Shown: positions 26,815 to 34,591, counted from the stretch's first letter. The stretch: DNA of 40,715 bases from Flavobacteriales bacterium (GCA_947496375.1 CANMCY010000020.1:1-40715); one strand, 5' to 3'. Numbers and translations are program-made. The notes: generated from the letters alone by a model not told the origin.

Positions 26815-28370
26815 AGATACGGAAATTTAACGAAATTTGCAAGAAAAAAGTGCGTCATTTTTTATGGGTTTTCTTGTCATTGGGGCTGGCTGCCTGCGGC
26901 GGTGGTAATGATATTTCCACCGAAGTGGATGAAAGTTTGGTAAAACAGGCAGATTCCGTGGAAGCCACGGTAAAAGCTGTATGCTCTTCCTGTCACATCT
27001 GGGTGCCACCCGATAAACTGGATAAATACACCTGGAAAGAAAAAGTACTTCCTGTGATGGCTGCAAAAATGGGGATTTACGAACTGGACGGGGTCACGTT
27101 TTACTCCGAAAAAGACGATCCCAAAGTTCCGCCGGGTATCTATCCCGATAAACCAACCATCGATCCGGATCTGATGCGTAAAATACTCAATTATTTTTAC
27201 GTGAAGGCCCCTGAATCACTACCTGCTCAGCAGCGCGCTGTTCCCATTGGTGAGGAAACCCGTCTGTTTGATGCCATGATACCCTCTGTGCAGCAAAGTG
27301 GTCCGCCTATCGCAACTTTTGTGAAAGTTGTTCCGGAAAAACAACAGATTCTTGCCGGTATTTCCGGTCAGGCCAATCAGCTGGTAGTACTCAATAAAGA
27401 CCTGTCGGCCAGTTGGCTAATGGATTTGCCTAGTGCCCCTGTATGGTGCGATATTTCAAGCCCCAATCAATGGCTGCTGACATGTATGGGGTCTGTTTTC
27501 CCATCCAATGATAAAACAGGTCAACTGCTGGAAGTGAACCCGGCAACCCAAAAAGCAGGGTCACCCAAAGCTGATAAGCTGGCAAGGCCCGTGCAGGCAC
27601 ATCGCATGGGCAATGATTTTCTGATCAATAATTTTGGCCACCTTGTGGGCGATTTGTCCGTATATAACAGCAATGGCAATGTTTCCAAAGTTTTGCGCAA
27701 AGAGCCCGGTTGCATTCGGTCTCTCATTTATGACTGGAACAAGGATGGAAGGCAGGATATCATAGCCATGTTTGCCCAGGGTATAGAGGGGATTTACCTC
27801 TACATCAATGAGGGTAATGGAAATTATTCAGAAAAGCGTTTAATGGAGTTATTGCCTGTAAACGGATCTTCCTGGTTTGAAGTTGAGGATGTCAACAAAG
27901 ACGGGTATCCCGATATCGTGTATGCCTGCGGTGACAATGCCGATTATTCGGTGATTCTTAAACCCTATCACGGCATCTACATTTATCTTAATGACGGAAA
28001 AAACCAGTTTAAACAGCGCTGGTTCTATCCGATTAATGGGGCCTACCGCTTTATGCTGCGGGATTTTGATATCGACGGAGATTTGGATATGGTCAGTATT
28101 TCATTTTTCGCCGACTACCTGCAGCAACCCGAAGAAGCCCTCCTGTATTTCGAAAACACCGGAAATCTCACATTCAAACCGTTTAAAGTAAAGGGCTATC
28201 AGCTGGGCCGATGGCTTACCATGGATGCCGGTGATATTGACGGTGATGGGGATGAGGATGTGGTTCTGGGTAACTTTAGTCAGGGGCCGCAAAGTTTTAT
28301 GAGTACGGAAGATGCAGCCAGGTTTGCCAAAGGTACACCCCTGATAATGTTGGTAAACAGAACCAAATAA
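26811..28370 (+). CDS. Lipoprotein with CxxCH haem motif and FG-GAP/VCBS repeats
   Basis: A 519-residue lipoprotein. After a basic N region and a hydrophobic core comes the lipobox LAAC (Cys29). A cytochrome c-like segment follows: VKAVCSSCHIWVPPDKL, with Cys58, Cys61 and His62 for covalent haem, and candidate distal Met residues near VLPVMAAKMG. From about residue 160 the protein is a beta propeller with four Ca2+-binding FG-GAP-type loops: DWNKDGRQDI (near 309), DVNKDGYPDI (360), DFDIDGDLDM (419) and DIDGDGDEDV (477). It probably sits in the periplasm or outer membrane. A redox or sensing role is conceivable, but no substrate is known. It overlaps the glycosyltransferase by 4 nt and is followed 3 nt later by the TMEM220 gene. 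Confidence 0.78.
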   Translation: MKIRKFNEICKKKVRHFLWVFLSLGLAACGGGNDISTEVDESLVKQADSVEATVKAVCSSCHIWVPPDKLDKYTWKEKVLPVMAAKMGIYELDGVTFYSEKDDPKVPPGIYPDKPTIDPDLMRKILNYFYVKAPESLPAQQRAVPIGEETRLFDAMIPSVQQSGPPIATFVKVVPEKQQILAGISGQANQLVVLNKDLSASWLMDLPSAPVWCDISSPNQWLLTCMGSVFPSNDKTGQLLEVNPATQKAGSPKADKLARPVQAHRMGNDFLINNFGHLVGDLSVYNSNGNVSKVLRKEPGCIRSLIYDWNKDGRQDIIAMFAQGIEGIYLYINEGNGNYSEKRLMELLPVNGSSWFEVEDVNKDGYPDIVYACGDNADYSVILKPYHGIYIYLNDGKNQFKQRWFYPINGAYRFMLRDFDIDGDLDMVSISFFADYLQQPEEALLYFENTGNLTFKPFKVKGYQLGRWLTMDAGDIDGDGDEDVVLGNFSQGPQSFMSTEDAARFAKGTPLIMLVNRTK

Positions 28371-28373
28371 CCC

Positions 28374-28703
28374 ATGAAGAAAATAGTTCTGCTGCTTCTG
28401 TTTTTTATGCTTTTGGCATTTGCCGCAGTGCAATACAATGATCCCGATGCTTGGCTCTGGATAGCCGTATACACATGCTATGCCCTGGTGGTGGTTTCAG
28501 CTGTAATCAGACCGCTCAATACCATCTGGTACCTGGTTGCCATGGTTATTCCCCTGTTTTTTGTTGCATTGCAATGGCCGGAAAAATGGGAGGGCTTGGG
28601 AGACACCATGATGAATCAAAATACGGAGCGGGCGAGAGAAAGCCTGGGCCTCATGATCTGTGCATTTTCGTCATGGTTGTCAATTAAGCTGAAATCTCAA
28701 TAG
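28374..28703 (+). CDS. TMEM220-family small membrane protein
   Basis: A 109-residue membrane protein with three or four predicted helices (about residues 3-19, 27-45, 51-67, and a weaker one at 90-106). After the first helix it carries VQYNDPDAWLW (19-29), the family hallmark of TMEM220, a widely distributed group without a known biochemical function. Its position inside the operon with an LptF/G permease, a glycosyltransferase and a haem-motif lipoprotein gives no firm clue. It starts 3 nt after the stop of the lipoprotein gene and ends 12 nt before the ABC transporter start. Confidence 0.8.
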   Translation: MKKIVLLLLFFMLLAFAAVQYNDPDAWLWIAVYTCYALVVVSAVIRPLNTIWYLVAMVIPLFFVALQWPEKWEGLGDTMMNQNTERARESLGLMICAFSSWLSIKLKSQ

Positions 28704-28710
28704 TTTTCCG

Positions 28711-28718
28711 TATATTTG
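28711..28718 (+). promoter_or_regulatory. -7-like box overlapping the ABC transporter start
   Basis: TATATTTG fits TAnnTTTG but no -33 partner is present, and it overlaps the first possible TTG codon. It may be an internal promoter or chance in an AT-rich spacer. Confidence 0.3.
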
Positions 28719-30476
28719 TTGAAACAAATTTTGAAGTTGCTGTTTCAATATGTCAGGCCCCGCTCGGGGATTATTATACTCGCTTTAATTCTGACTTCGG
28801 TTTCTCAGATTTTTTCCATGCTGGATCCATGGGTAGGTAGAAATATTATAGATCAGTATTTGCTCAAATACAGCGGCTACAAGCAGTCTGATTTTATGGT
28901 TGGTGTTGTGAGCTGGTTGCTTTTGGGAATTTCATTTGCCATGGTGAGCCGTATTGCAAAAAATCTGCAGGATTATTTTATCAATGTGGCCATGCAGCAG
29001 GTGGGGGCCAATCTTTTCATGGATGGAATAAGGCATACCATGGAACTTCCATTTGAGATTTTTGAAGACCGCAGAAGCGGAGAAACCCTGAATGTGTTGC
29101 AAAAAGTGCGCATGGATACGGAGAAAGTTATGACGTTGGCAGTAGGGTTATTGTATACCAGTGTGGTGGGTGTTTTTGTGGTTTTTATCGCCAGTTTTAT
29201 GGTGCATTGGCTCATTGCACCTGCTTTTTTAATGGCCATGCTGGTGGTTGGTGTGTCCAGTTCTTTTTTGAGCAGAAAGATTAAATCTGTGCAAAAAAAT
29301 ATAGTGGCTGAAACCGGTGCACTGGCAGGCACTACCACAGAAAGTTTAAGGAATATTGAGCTCGTTAAAAGTCTGGGACTGATTGGGCAGGAAATTCACA
29401 GAATTCGTCTTAATACGCTGAAAATACTGGGTCTGGAGCTGTTGAAAGTAAAAAAAATCAGGACGCTGGGTTTTGTGCAGGGTACCACAGTGAACCTGAT
29501 GCGCAACCTGTTATTGCTTTTCCTGAGCTGGATGGTTTTCACTGCCAGGATCACCCCGGGAATGTATATTCAGTTTCTTTTTTACACTTTTTTTATCTTT
29601 AATCCTTTGCAGGAGATGGGTACATTTATTCAGGCCTGGCGTGAGGCGCAGGTGAGCTTAGGTCGTTACCGTGAGTTGCTGGACACACCCCGGGAGCCCG
29701 AACCTTTGCATCCCAAGGAGCTTGGTATGATTGAAAAAATTGAATTTAAAAATGTCTCTTTTCGACATCGCTCCTCCACAAGGCGGGCATTGAATGAGAT
29801 AAATATAACCCTAAAGAAAGGCGAAACCATCGCGGTGGTTGGTCCCAGCGGCAGTGGCAAAAGCACACTCGTAAAATTGCTGGTAGGTCTTTACAAACCT
29901 GAAACCGGCGAATTGCAATACAACGATATTCCTTCCGTGGATATTCGGCTCTCAGATCTTAGGTTGAAGCTGGGTGTTGTGAGTCAGGAAAGTCAACTTT
30001 TTAGTGGTACACTGCGAGAGAATCTATTGTTTGTTAAACCCGATGCTTCAGAGGATGAAATGCAGACGGCCTTGAGAAAATCTGCCGCTGATTCTCTGCT
30101 GAACCGATGCGAGAACGGATTAAATACAACCATTGGTGAAGGGGGGATTAAGGTTTCAGGCGGTGAAAAACAGCGCATCTCCATAGCACGTGCCTTGCTG
30201 AGAAACCCGGATTTGTTGGTTTTTGACGAGGCCACCAGCGCTTTGGACAGTTTAACAGAAAAAGAGATTACCCAAACCATTCGTGAAATCAGCCATCAAA
30301 AAGACCGAATCAACGTGATGATTGCACATAGACTCAGCACCATCATGCACGCAGATTGCATATATGTGTTGGAAAAAGGTTGTATTACAGAGCAGGGAAC
30401 CCACGAAGAACTGCTGTCCACTAAGGGTTTGTATTATGCCATGTGGCGTCAGCAGATTGGCGAATCGGCAGACTAA
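28716..30476 (+). CDS. ABC exporter, fused permease and ATPase (MsbA-like)
   Basis: A 586-residue half-transporter of the exporter type. Residues about 1-320 form six membrane helices, with intracellular-loop sequence GETLNVLQKVRMDTEKV. The nucleotide-binding domain has Walker A GPSGSGKST (about 375-383), Q-loop VVSQESQLFSG, signature VSGGEKQR (about 477-484), Walker B LLVFDEATSALDS (about 497-509), and H-loop IAHRLST (about 537). Homodimers of this type flip lipids or export drugs or peptides; the operon context (LptF/G, glycosyltransferase) suggests a lipid-linked substrate, which is inference. No ATG exists near the N terminus: TTG at 28716 is listed, but TTG at 28719 or 28731 is equally possible. 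Its stop overlaps the stop of the convergent GNAT gene. Confidence 0.88.
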   Translation: MLKQILKLLFQYVRPRSGIIILALILTSVSQIFSMLDPWVGRNIIDQYLLKYSGYKQSDFMVGVVSWLLLGISFAMVSRIAKNLQDYFINVAMQQVGANLFMDGIRHTMELPFEIFEDRRSGETLNVLQKVRMDTEKVMTLAVGLLYTSVVGVFVVFIASFMVHWLIAPAFLMAMLVVGVSSSFLSRKIKSVQKNIVAETGALAGTTTESLRNIELVKSLGLIGQEIHRIRLNTLKILGLELLKVKKIRTLGFVQGTTVNLMRNLLLLFLSWMVFTARITPGMYIQFLFYTFFIFNPLQEMGTFIQAWREAQVSLGRYRELLDTPREPEPLHPKELGMIEKIEFKNVSFRHRSSTRRALNEINITLKKGETIAVVGPSGSGKSTLVKLLVGLYKPETGELQYNDIPSVDIRLSDLRLKLGVVSQESQLFSGTLRENLLFVKPDASEDEMQTALRKSAADSLLNRCENGLNTTIGEGGIKVSGGEKQRISIARALLRNPDLLVFDEATSALDSLTEKEITQTIREISHQKDRINVMIAHRLSTIMHADCIYVLEKGCITEQGTHEELLSTKGLYYAMWRQQIGESAD

Positions 30477-30892
30477 ATCTTTTTCCACATCTTGAAGTGG
30501 GGGATATCGCACTCCCAGAATCTTTCACCTTCGGCCTCAAAACCATGCTTAGCATAAAATGGCAGTGCATGTTCCTGAGCGTGCATGTAGGCATAAGTTC
30601 CGGCTTCTAAACGCTGCAGACAGCCCTCAACCAGTGCCGCCCCAATACCCTTTCCCCTGTATTGGGCCAAAACTGCAAAGCGTTCCAACTTGTAGCCGTT
30701 TTCGGTTTTTCTGATTCTGGCAGTTCCGCAGGGAACACCGGTATGCCTTGCCAGCAGGTGCGTACAGCTGTTTTCATGCTCGTCATATTCCTCTGCAGGG
30801 TCCACTTTTTGTTCTATTACAAATACCTGTCGGCGTATCTCAAAGGCATGTTCCATATCCTTTGCGCTTAAAATTGGGCTTACTTCTGTCAT
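30473..30892 (-). CDS. GNAT-family N-acetyltransferase (ElaA/YjcF-like)
   Basis: A 139-residue acetyltransferase. It begins with [25 protein letters not shown], the FxxEQ...E.D.D pattern of the YjcF/ElaA subgroup, then [35 protein letters not shown], where QYRGKGIG is the acetyl-CoA pyrophosphate loop (motif A). [19 protein letters not shown] forms the C-terminal strand-helix. The acceptor is unknown. It is convergent with the ABC exporter; the stop codons overlap within four bases, so no intergenic terminator exists. It is divergent from the aldolase gene, with facing promoter boxes between them. Confidence 0.87.
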   Translation of the reverse strand: MTEVSPILSAKDMEHAFEIRRQVFVIEQKVDPAEEYDEHENSCTHLLARHTGVPCGTARIRKTENGYKLERFAVLAQYRGKGIGAALVEGCLQRLEAGTYAYMHAQEHALPFYAKHGFEAEGERFWECDIPHFKMWKKI

Positions 30893-30906
30893 TTTGTGTA
30901 TTTTTG
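30874..30906 (+). promoter_or_regulatory. Promoter for the aldolase gene (TTG, 22 nt, TATTTTTG)
   Basis: TTG at 30874-30876, inside the GNAT start region, and TATTTTTG at 30899-30906. The aldolase ATG at 30948 is 41 nt downstream. The box is one arm of an inverted repeat with the opposing box. Confidence 0.5.
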
Positions 30907-30919
30907 CCGTGATATTTTA

Positions 30920-30927
30920 CAAAAATA
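30920..30927 (-). promoter_or_regulatory. Opposing -7 box for the GNAT gene
   Basis: Minus-strand TATTTTTG, 27 nt before the GNAT ATG. Together with 30899-30906 it forms GTATTTTTG-13 nt-CAAAAATAC, a perfect 9-bp inverted repeat, so the two predicted starts nearly coincide. Confidence 0.45.
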
Positions 30928-30947
30928 CCGTAAAAAAAGTACTCAAC

Positions 30948-32006
30948 ATGGCCAGTTCAAACATTATCTCTCTACTAGGCAACGATGCCGATAGTCTGCT
31001 AAACCACACCTGTAAAACCATATCCAAAGACCACCTGCATTTGCCGGGGCCTGATTTTATTGACAGGGTGTTTGCTCAAACCAACCGCAGCCCACAGGTG
31101 CTGCGAAGCATTCAACAAATTTATAATACCGGACGTCTGTCGGGTACCGGATATATGAGTATTTTGCCTGTAGACCAGGGAATAGAGCATAGTGCAGGCG
31201 CATCTTTCGCACCCAATCCCATCTATTTTGATCCGGAAAACATCATAAAGCTAGCCATTGAAGGCGGATGTAATGCCGTTGCATCTACCTTTGGGGTACT
31301 TGCAGCCAATTCGCGTAAATACGCGCACAAAATTCCTTTCATTGTAAAAATTAATCACAACGAAATCCTTAGCTACCCCAATAAATTTGATCAGATTATG
31401 TATGGTAGCATTCAGGAGGCATGGAATTTGGGAGCTACTGCTGTGGGAGCAACCATTTACTTCGGAAGTGAAGAAAGTGCCAGACAAATTCAGGAAGTAG
31501 CCACCGCGTTTGAAATGGCGCATGAGCTGGGTATGAGCACCATTCTGTGGTGTTATCTCCGCAATAATGGATTTAAAAAAGACGGTGTGGATTACCATAC
31601 GGCTGCTGACCTGACCGGTCAGGCCAATCACTTGGGTGTGACCATACAAGCCGATATTATTAAGCAGAAGCTTCCAACCAACAATGGTGGTTACAACGCC
31701 ATTAACTTTGGTAAAACACATCCCAAAGTGTATAGCGATCTCACCACAGAACATCCCATTGATCTTTGCCGTTACCAGGTAGCCAATTGCTACATGGGGC
31801 GTGCAGGGCTCATCAACAGTGGTGGTGAGAGCAAAGGTGCCGGAGATATGGCAGAAGCCGTGAGCACAGCCATTATCAACAAACGTGCCGGTGGTGCAGG
31901 ACTCATTAGCGGACGTAAGGCCTTCCAGAAGCCCATTGCTGAAGGAGTAGCACTGCTGAATGCCATTCAGGACGTATATTTGGATAATACCATCACCATA
32001 GCTTAA
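30948..32006 (+). CDS. fbaB: Class I fructose-bisphosphate aldolase (FbaB/DhnA type)
   Basis: This TIM-barrel aldolase cleaves fructose-1,6-bisphosphate to two triose phosphates, or runs in reverse, through a Schiff base. The 352-residue protein has [14 protein letters not shown] (70-82), [17 protein letters not shown], and ADIIKQKLP with Lys239 as the likely Schiff-base lysine (E. coli FbaB uses Lys236). Late motifs [14 protein letters not shown] and SGRKAFQKP bind phosphate. The reading frame is open upstream to a TTG at 30894, but the ATG at 30948 starts the family N terminus and lies after the promoter. accD follows after 25 nt. Confidence 0.93.
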   Translation: MASSNIISLLGNDADSLLNHTCKTISKDHLHLPGPDFIDRVFAQTNRSPQVLRSIQQIYNTGRLSGTGYMSILPVDQGIEHSAGASFAPNPIYFDPENIIKLAIEGGCNAVASTFGVLAANSRKYAHKIPFIVKINHNEILSYPNKFDQIMYGSIQEAWNLGATAVGATIYFGSEESARQIQEVATAFEMAHELGMSTILWCYLRNNGFKKDGVDYHTAADLTGQANHLGVTIQADIIKQKLPTNNGGYNAINFGKTHPKVYSDLTTEHPIDLCRYQVANCYMGRAGLINSGGESKGAGDMAEAVSTAIINKRAGGAGLISGRKAFQKPIAEGVALLNAIQDVYLDNTITIA

Positions 32007-32031
32007 TTTTTTTAAGTAATATTGCTTCCGC

Positions 32032-32943
32032 ATGATAGAATACGAAGAGGACGACTACGCTGCTGAAAGTACCAAATGGTATCAGCGCAGATTATCGGGT
32101 ATCCTCACCAAAACCAAAGACAAAAAGGCCACCCCGGATGGGCTTTGGGAAAAATGTGGAAGGTGCAAAGCCATTGTACCCAGCAAAGACTGGATGAACA
32201 ATAACTATGTTTGTCCTCAATGTCAATATCATGACCGCATTGGATCTCATGAGTATTTCGAAATACTTTTCGATAAAGGAAAGTTTACAGAAATAGCCAA
32301 AAACCTCAGTAGCGGAGATCCCCTTGAATTTACCGATACAGCACCATACAAAGACAGAACCAAGGTAGCCCAAAAAAAGACGGGCCTCAACGATGCCGTT
32401 CGCACAGCCACGGGAAAAATCAACGACCAGAAAATCGTGATTTCCTGCATGGATTTTGCCTTTATCGGCGGTAGTATGGGCAGCGTAGTAGGAGAGAAGA
32501 TTGCCAGAGGCATCGATTATGCTTTGGAACATAAAATCCCTTTTCTCATGATATCGAAAAGTGGTGGAGCGCGCATGATGGAAGCCGCATTTAGTTTGAT
32601 GCAAATGGCCAAAACCAGTGCTAAACTGGCATTATTGCATAAAGCAGGTGTACCATACATTTCATTGATGACCAATCCTACTACAGGAGGTGTTACCGCA
32701 TCGTTTGCCATGCTGGGCGACTTTAACATTGCCGAACCGGAAGCCCTGATTGGTTTTGCCGGTCCCCGTGTGATCCGTGAAACCATAGGTAAAGATTTAC
32801 CCAAGGGTTTTCAAAGCTCAGAATTCCTGCTGGAGCATGGATTTTTAGACTTCATTGTACCCAGAACGCAGCTCAAAGATACACTGAGCAACCTGTTGCA
32901 GCTTATCTGGGATAAAAAAACAACCAAAAAAGAAACAACCTGA
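32032..32943 (+). CDS. accD: Acetyl-CoA carboxylase carboxyltransferase subunit beta
   Basis: AccD forms the carboxyltransferase with AccA, moving CO2 from biotin to acetyl-CoA for fatty-acid synthesis. The 303-residue protein (E. coli 304) has the N-terminal zinc ribbon with Cys42, Cys45, Cys61 and Cys64, and a crotonase-like domain with [22 protein letters not shown] and [17 protein letters not shown]. accA is not in the window. A near-consensus box (TAATATTG, 32017-32024) precedes the ATG by 7 nt, so it may have its own start within the aldolase-accD-gcvH group. gcvH follows after 2 nt. Confidence 0.97.
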   Translation: MIEYEEDDYAAESTKWYQRRLSGILTKTKDKKATPDGLWEKCGRCKAIVPSKDWMNNNYVCPQCQYHDRIGSHEYFEILFDKGKFTEIAKNLSSGDPLEFTDTAPYKDRTKVAQKKTGLNDAVRTATGKINDQKIVISCMDFAFIGGSMGSVVGEKIARGIDYALEHKIPFLMISKSGGARMMEAAFSLMQMAKTSAKLALLHKAGVPYISLMTNPTTGGVTASFAMLGDFNIAEPEALIGFAGPRVIRETIGKDLPKGFQSSEFLLEHGFLDFIVPRTQLKDTLSNLLQLIWDKKTTKKETT

Positions 32944-32945
32944 AT

Positions 32946-33326
32946 ATGAACTTTCCAGAAAATCTTAAGTACACCAAAGATCACGAGTGGATCAGCGTGG
33001 AAGGCGATGTAGCCACCGTTGGCATTACCGATTTTGCCCAGTCTGAATTGGGTGATATCGTATTTGTTGACATTTCAACCCAGGGCGAGAGTCTGGGCCA
33101 GCACGATGTGTTTGGTACAGTAGAAGCGGTAAAAACCGTGAGCGATCTTTACATGCCCATCAGCGGAGAAATCCTGGAGGTTAACTCCGGCCTGGACAGC
33201 ACACCCGAAAACGTAAACAGCGATGCCTACGGAAGCGGCTGGATGGTAAAGGTAAAACTCAGCAATGCCTCAGAATTGGACGGACTGATGTCTGCCACTG
33301 ATTACAAAGCATTGATTGGAGTTTAA
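32946..33326 (+). CDS. gcvH: Glycine cleavage system H protein
   Basis: GcvH carries the lipoyl arm that shuttles the aminomethyl group between P, T and L proteins. The 126-residue sequence starts [16 protein letters not shown] and shows [17 protein letters not shown], then [13 protein letters not shown] with lipoylated Lys63, and [13 protein letters not shown] near the end. It lies 2 nt after accD, so the two are co-transcribed; the link may be lipoyl and fatty-acid metabolism, as lipoate derives from octanoyl-ACP. A very strong bidirectional terminator begins 13 nt after the stop. The P, T and L genes are elsewhere. Confidence 0.97.
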   Translation: MNFPENLKYTKDHEWISVEGDVATVGITDFAQSELGDIVFVDISTQGESLGQHDVFGTVEAVKTVSDLYMPISGEILEVNSGLDSTPENVNSDAYGSGWMVKVKLSNASELDGLMSATDYKALIGV

Positions 33327-33339
33327 ATATTGAATTTTC

Positions 33340-33377
33340 CCATAAAAAAAGGCTGTACAAACAGCCTTTTTTTATGG
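33340..33377. terminator. Strong bidirectional intrinsic terminator after gcvH
   Basis: A perfect 17-bp inverted repeat (CCATAAAAAAAGGCTGT, 33340-33356, and its complement, 33361-33377) with a 4-nt loop. The GC-rich centre GGCTGT/ACAGCC is flanked by A7 and T7, so it can end transcription in both directions. Confidence 0.92.
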
Positions 33378-33436
33378 ATAGACACCAACCCTGTTTTTTA
33401 AGACCATCACTCAATAAGAAAGTCGTATATTTATCG

Positions 33437-33444
33437 TATATTTG
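33437..33444 (+). promoter_or_regulatory. -7 promoter box for tRNA-Cys
   Basis: TATATTTG, 9 nt before the mature tRNA 5' end; a similar TATATTTA lies 12 nt further upstream. With the 4-nt offset seen elsewhere, a 5-nt leader would be removed by RNase P. Confidence 0.5.
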
Positions 33445-33453
33445 CACCCCTAT

Positions 33454-33524
33454 GGTCGGATGGCCGAGAGGCTAGGCACGGGTCTGCAAAACCCTCTACA
33501 CCGGTTCGAATCCGGTTCCGACCT
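33454..33524 (+). tRNA. tRNA-Cys (GCA anticodon)
   Basis: The 71-nt cloverleaf has acceptor GGTCGGA (33454-33460) paired to TCCGACC (33517-33523), discriminator T33524 as expected for tRNA-Cys, anticodon GCA at 33486-33488 in the loop CTGCAAA, and T-arm CCGGTTCGAATCCGG. The 3' CCA is not encoded. An intrinsic terminator follows. Confidence 0.95.
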
Positions 33525-33642
33525 CAACCCAAAAGAAAGCGCCCCTCAAGGGCGTTTTTTATTTACCGAAAGGCAACGCAGCTAGCTGCAAGTTGACATG
33601 AGGGAAATAAAAAATAACGCAGTGCCTCTTTCTTTTGGGTTG
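33525..33642. repeat. 15-bp inverted repeats framing a 118-bp segment next to the tRNA
   Basis: CAACCCAAAAGAAAG at 33525-33539 and its exact complement at 33628-33642 frame a non-coding segment that starts 1 nt after the tRNA-Cys discriminator. The arms are followed inward by related T-rich sequences (GTTTTTTATTT on one side, GTTATTTTTTATTT on the other strand), so the similarity extends past 15 bp with gaps. The segment holds the tRNA terminator and a 12-bp palindrome GCAGCTAGCTGC (33578-33589). No ORF is present. Confidence 0.75.
33540..33560 (+). terminator. Intrinsic terminator of tRNA-Cys
   Basis: Stem CGCCC/GGGCG with a 5-nt loop (33540-33554) followed by T6 (33555-33560), 15 nt after the tRNA. 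Confidence 0.85.
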
Positions 33643-33680
33643 TAACTCCCCCTTTTAGGATGGGCATAGCCAATCCGGTT
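33640..33680. repeat. 41-bp direct repeat, copy A
   Basis: Forty of 41 bases match copy B at 33753-33793. The unit begins TTGTAACTCCCCC and ends CAATCCGGTT; its middle, GGATGGGC-ATA-GCCAATCC, is an imperfect stem-loop. Copy A adjoins the right arm of the 15-bp inverted repeat. Confidence 0.9.
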
Positions 33681-33715
33681 TAGCGTTTAAGCTTGCGAGA
33701 AGCAAAAAGGTCCAT

Positions 33716-33741
33716 AAAAAAACAACCTTTGCAAAAGGTTG
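33716..33741 (-). terminator. Intrinsic terminator for leftward transcription from kdsB
   Basis: On the minus strand CAACCTTT pairs with AAAGGTTG around a 3-nt loop (33741-33723), followed by T7 (33722-33716). It lies about 100 nt after the kdsB stop, beyond copy B of the direct repeat. Confidence 0.8.
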
Positions 33742-33752
33742 CATTCTGAAGT

Positions 33753-33793
33753 TTGTAACTCCCCCTTTTAGGATGGGCGTAGCCAATCCGGTT
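33753..33793. repeat. 41-bp direct repeat, copy B
   Basis: Same unit as 33640-33680, with a single A-to-G change in the loop. It is followed by the 10-bp palindrome CCTACGTAGG (33794-33803). Its end AATCCGGTTCC (33785-33795) equals 11 bases of the tRNA-Cys T-arm (33509-33519). Confidence 0.9.
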
Positions 33794-33809
33794 CCTACGT
33801 AGGCAGCTA

Positions 33810-33833
33810 CCCGAAGTCTCCCGACTTTGGGCC
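33810..33833. repeat. Short extragenic palindrome, copy 2
   Basis: Exact 18-base match to 808-825 followed by two variable bases and GGCC. Here the stem can extend to CCC/GGG on either side of the TCCC loop. It begins 7 nt beyond the kdsB stop codon. Confidence 0.75.
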
Positions 33834-33839
33834 AGATAT

Positions 33840-34565
33840 TTATTTAGCCAAAAACAACCTTGCCTTCTCCAAATCATCCGGTGTATCTACCGCAGGGCTC
33901 TGCCACTGCGTTTCTGCCACCGCAATGTAATAGCCGTTTTCCAGCCAGCGAAGCTGCTCCAGCTTTTCGGTCAGTTCCAGCGATGATGGCGGCAACTGTG
34001 TAATTTCTTTTAAAACCGACGTGCGGTAGGCATACATACCAATGTGCCTGTAATACTGAGGATCATTATCGTTTTCCCTGTTGTAGGGAATGCGGCTTCG
34101 GCTGAAATACAATGCCTTATCATCAAGTGCTGTAACCACCTTCACTACGTTGGGATTGTCAATATCTTCCTCTGCTGTAATCTTTTTCTTTAATGTGGCT
34201 ATTTGTACTTGTGGATTTTCAAACATCGCAACCAGTGCATTGATCTGTTCCGGCTTGATAAAGGGCTCATCGCCCTGAATATTCACAATCACATCGGCAT
34301 CAAACCCTGATTTTTCGTAGGCCTCCATGCATCGGTCTGTTCCGCTTGGATGCAAACTACTTGTCATGATGGCAGTTCCGAAAGCACCTACGTGCGAGGC
34401 AATACGTTCATCATCCGTAGCCACCGCTATACCTGAGTGGTTGGTGCTAGCTGAGGCAGCTTCCCAAACTCGTTGAATCATGCTTATTCCGCCAATGTCA
34501 GCAAGGGGTTTGCCCGGAAAGCGTGTGCTCGCATATCGCGCAGGAATGATGATGCAAAATTTCAC
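33840..34565 (-). CDS. kdsB: 3-deoxy-manno-octulosonate cytidylyltransferase KdsB
   Basis: KdsB activates Kdo with CTP to CMP-Kdo for LPS inner-core synthesis. The 241-residue protein has the nucleotide-binding N terminus IIIPARYASTRFPGKPL, VATDD, TSSLHPSGTDRCMEA (with the SGTDR motif), VNIQGDEPFI, YFSRSRIPY, HIGMYAYR and LEQLRWLENGY, all diagnostic. GTG 34565 is chosen: translation from an in-frame TTG six codons upstream adds nothing conserved, and a near-consensus box ends 4 nt before the GTG. It lies 26 nt after the alkaline phosphatase on the same strand. The terminator at 33716-33741 probably ends its transcript. Confidence 0.96.
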   Translation of the reverse strand: MKFCIIIPARYASTRFPGKPLADIGGISMIQRVWEAASASTNHSGIAVATDDERIASHVGAFGTAIMTSSLHPSGTDRCMEAYEKSGFDADVIVNIQGDEPFIKPEQINALVAMFENPQVQIATLKKKITAEEDIDNPNVVKVVTALDDKALYFSRSRIPYNRENDNDPQYYRHIGMYAYRTSVLKEITQLPPSSLELTEKLEQLRWLENGYYIAVAETQWQSPAVDTPDDLEKARLFLAK

Positions 34566-34569
34566 GAAG

Positions 34570-34577
34570 CGAAAATA
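34570..34577 (-). promoter_or_regulatory. Near-consensus -7 box 4 nt before kdsB start
   Basis: Minus-strand TATTTTCG, one mismatch from TAnnTTTG, then CTTC and the GTG start. It falls in the 26-nt gap after the phosphatase gene. Confidence 0.35.
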
Positions 34578-34591
34578 AACCAATTGGGTAC

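Noticed and set aside
31251-32033. Minus-strand open frame of 260 codons
   Set aside because: It is antisense to the well-supported aldolase gene and reads as cysteine- and histidine-rich non-family sequence, a codon-bias shadow.
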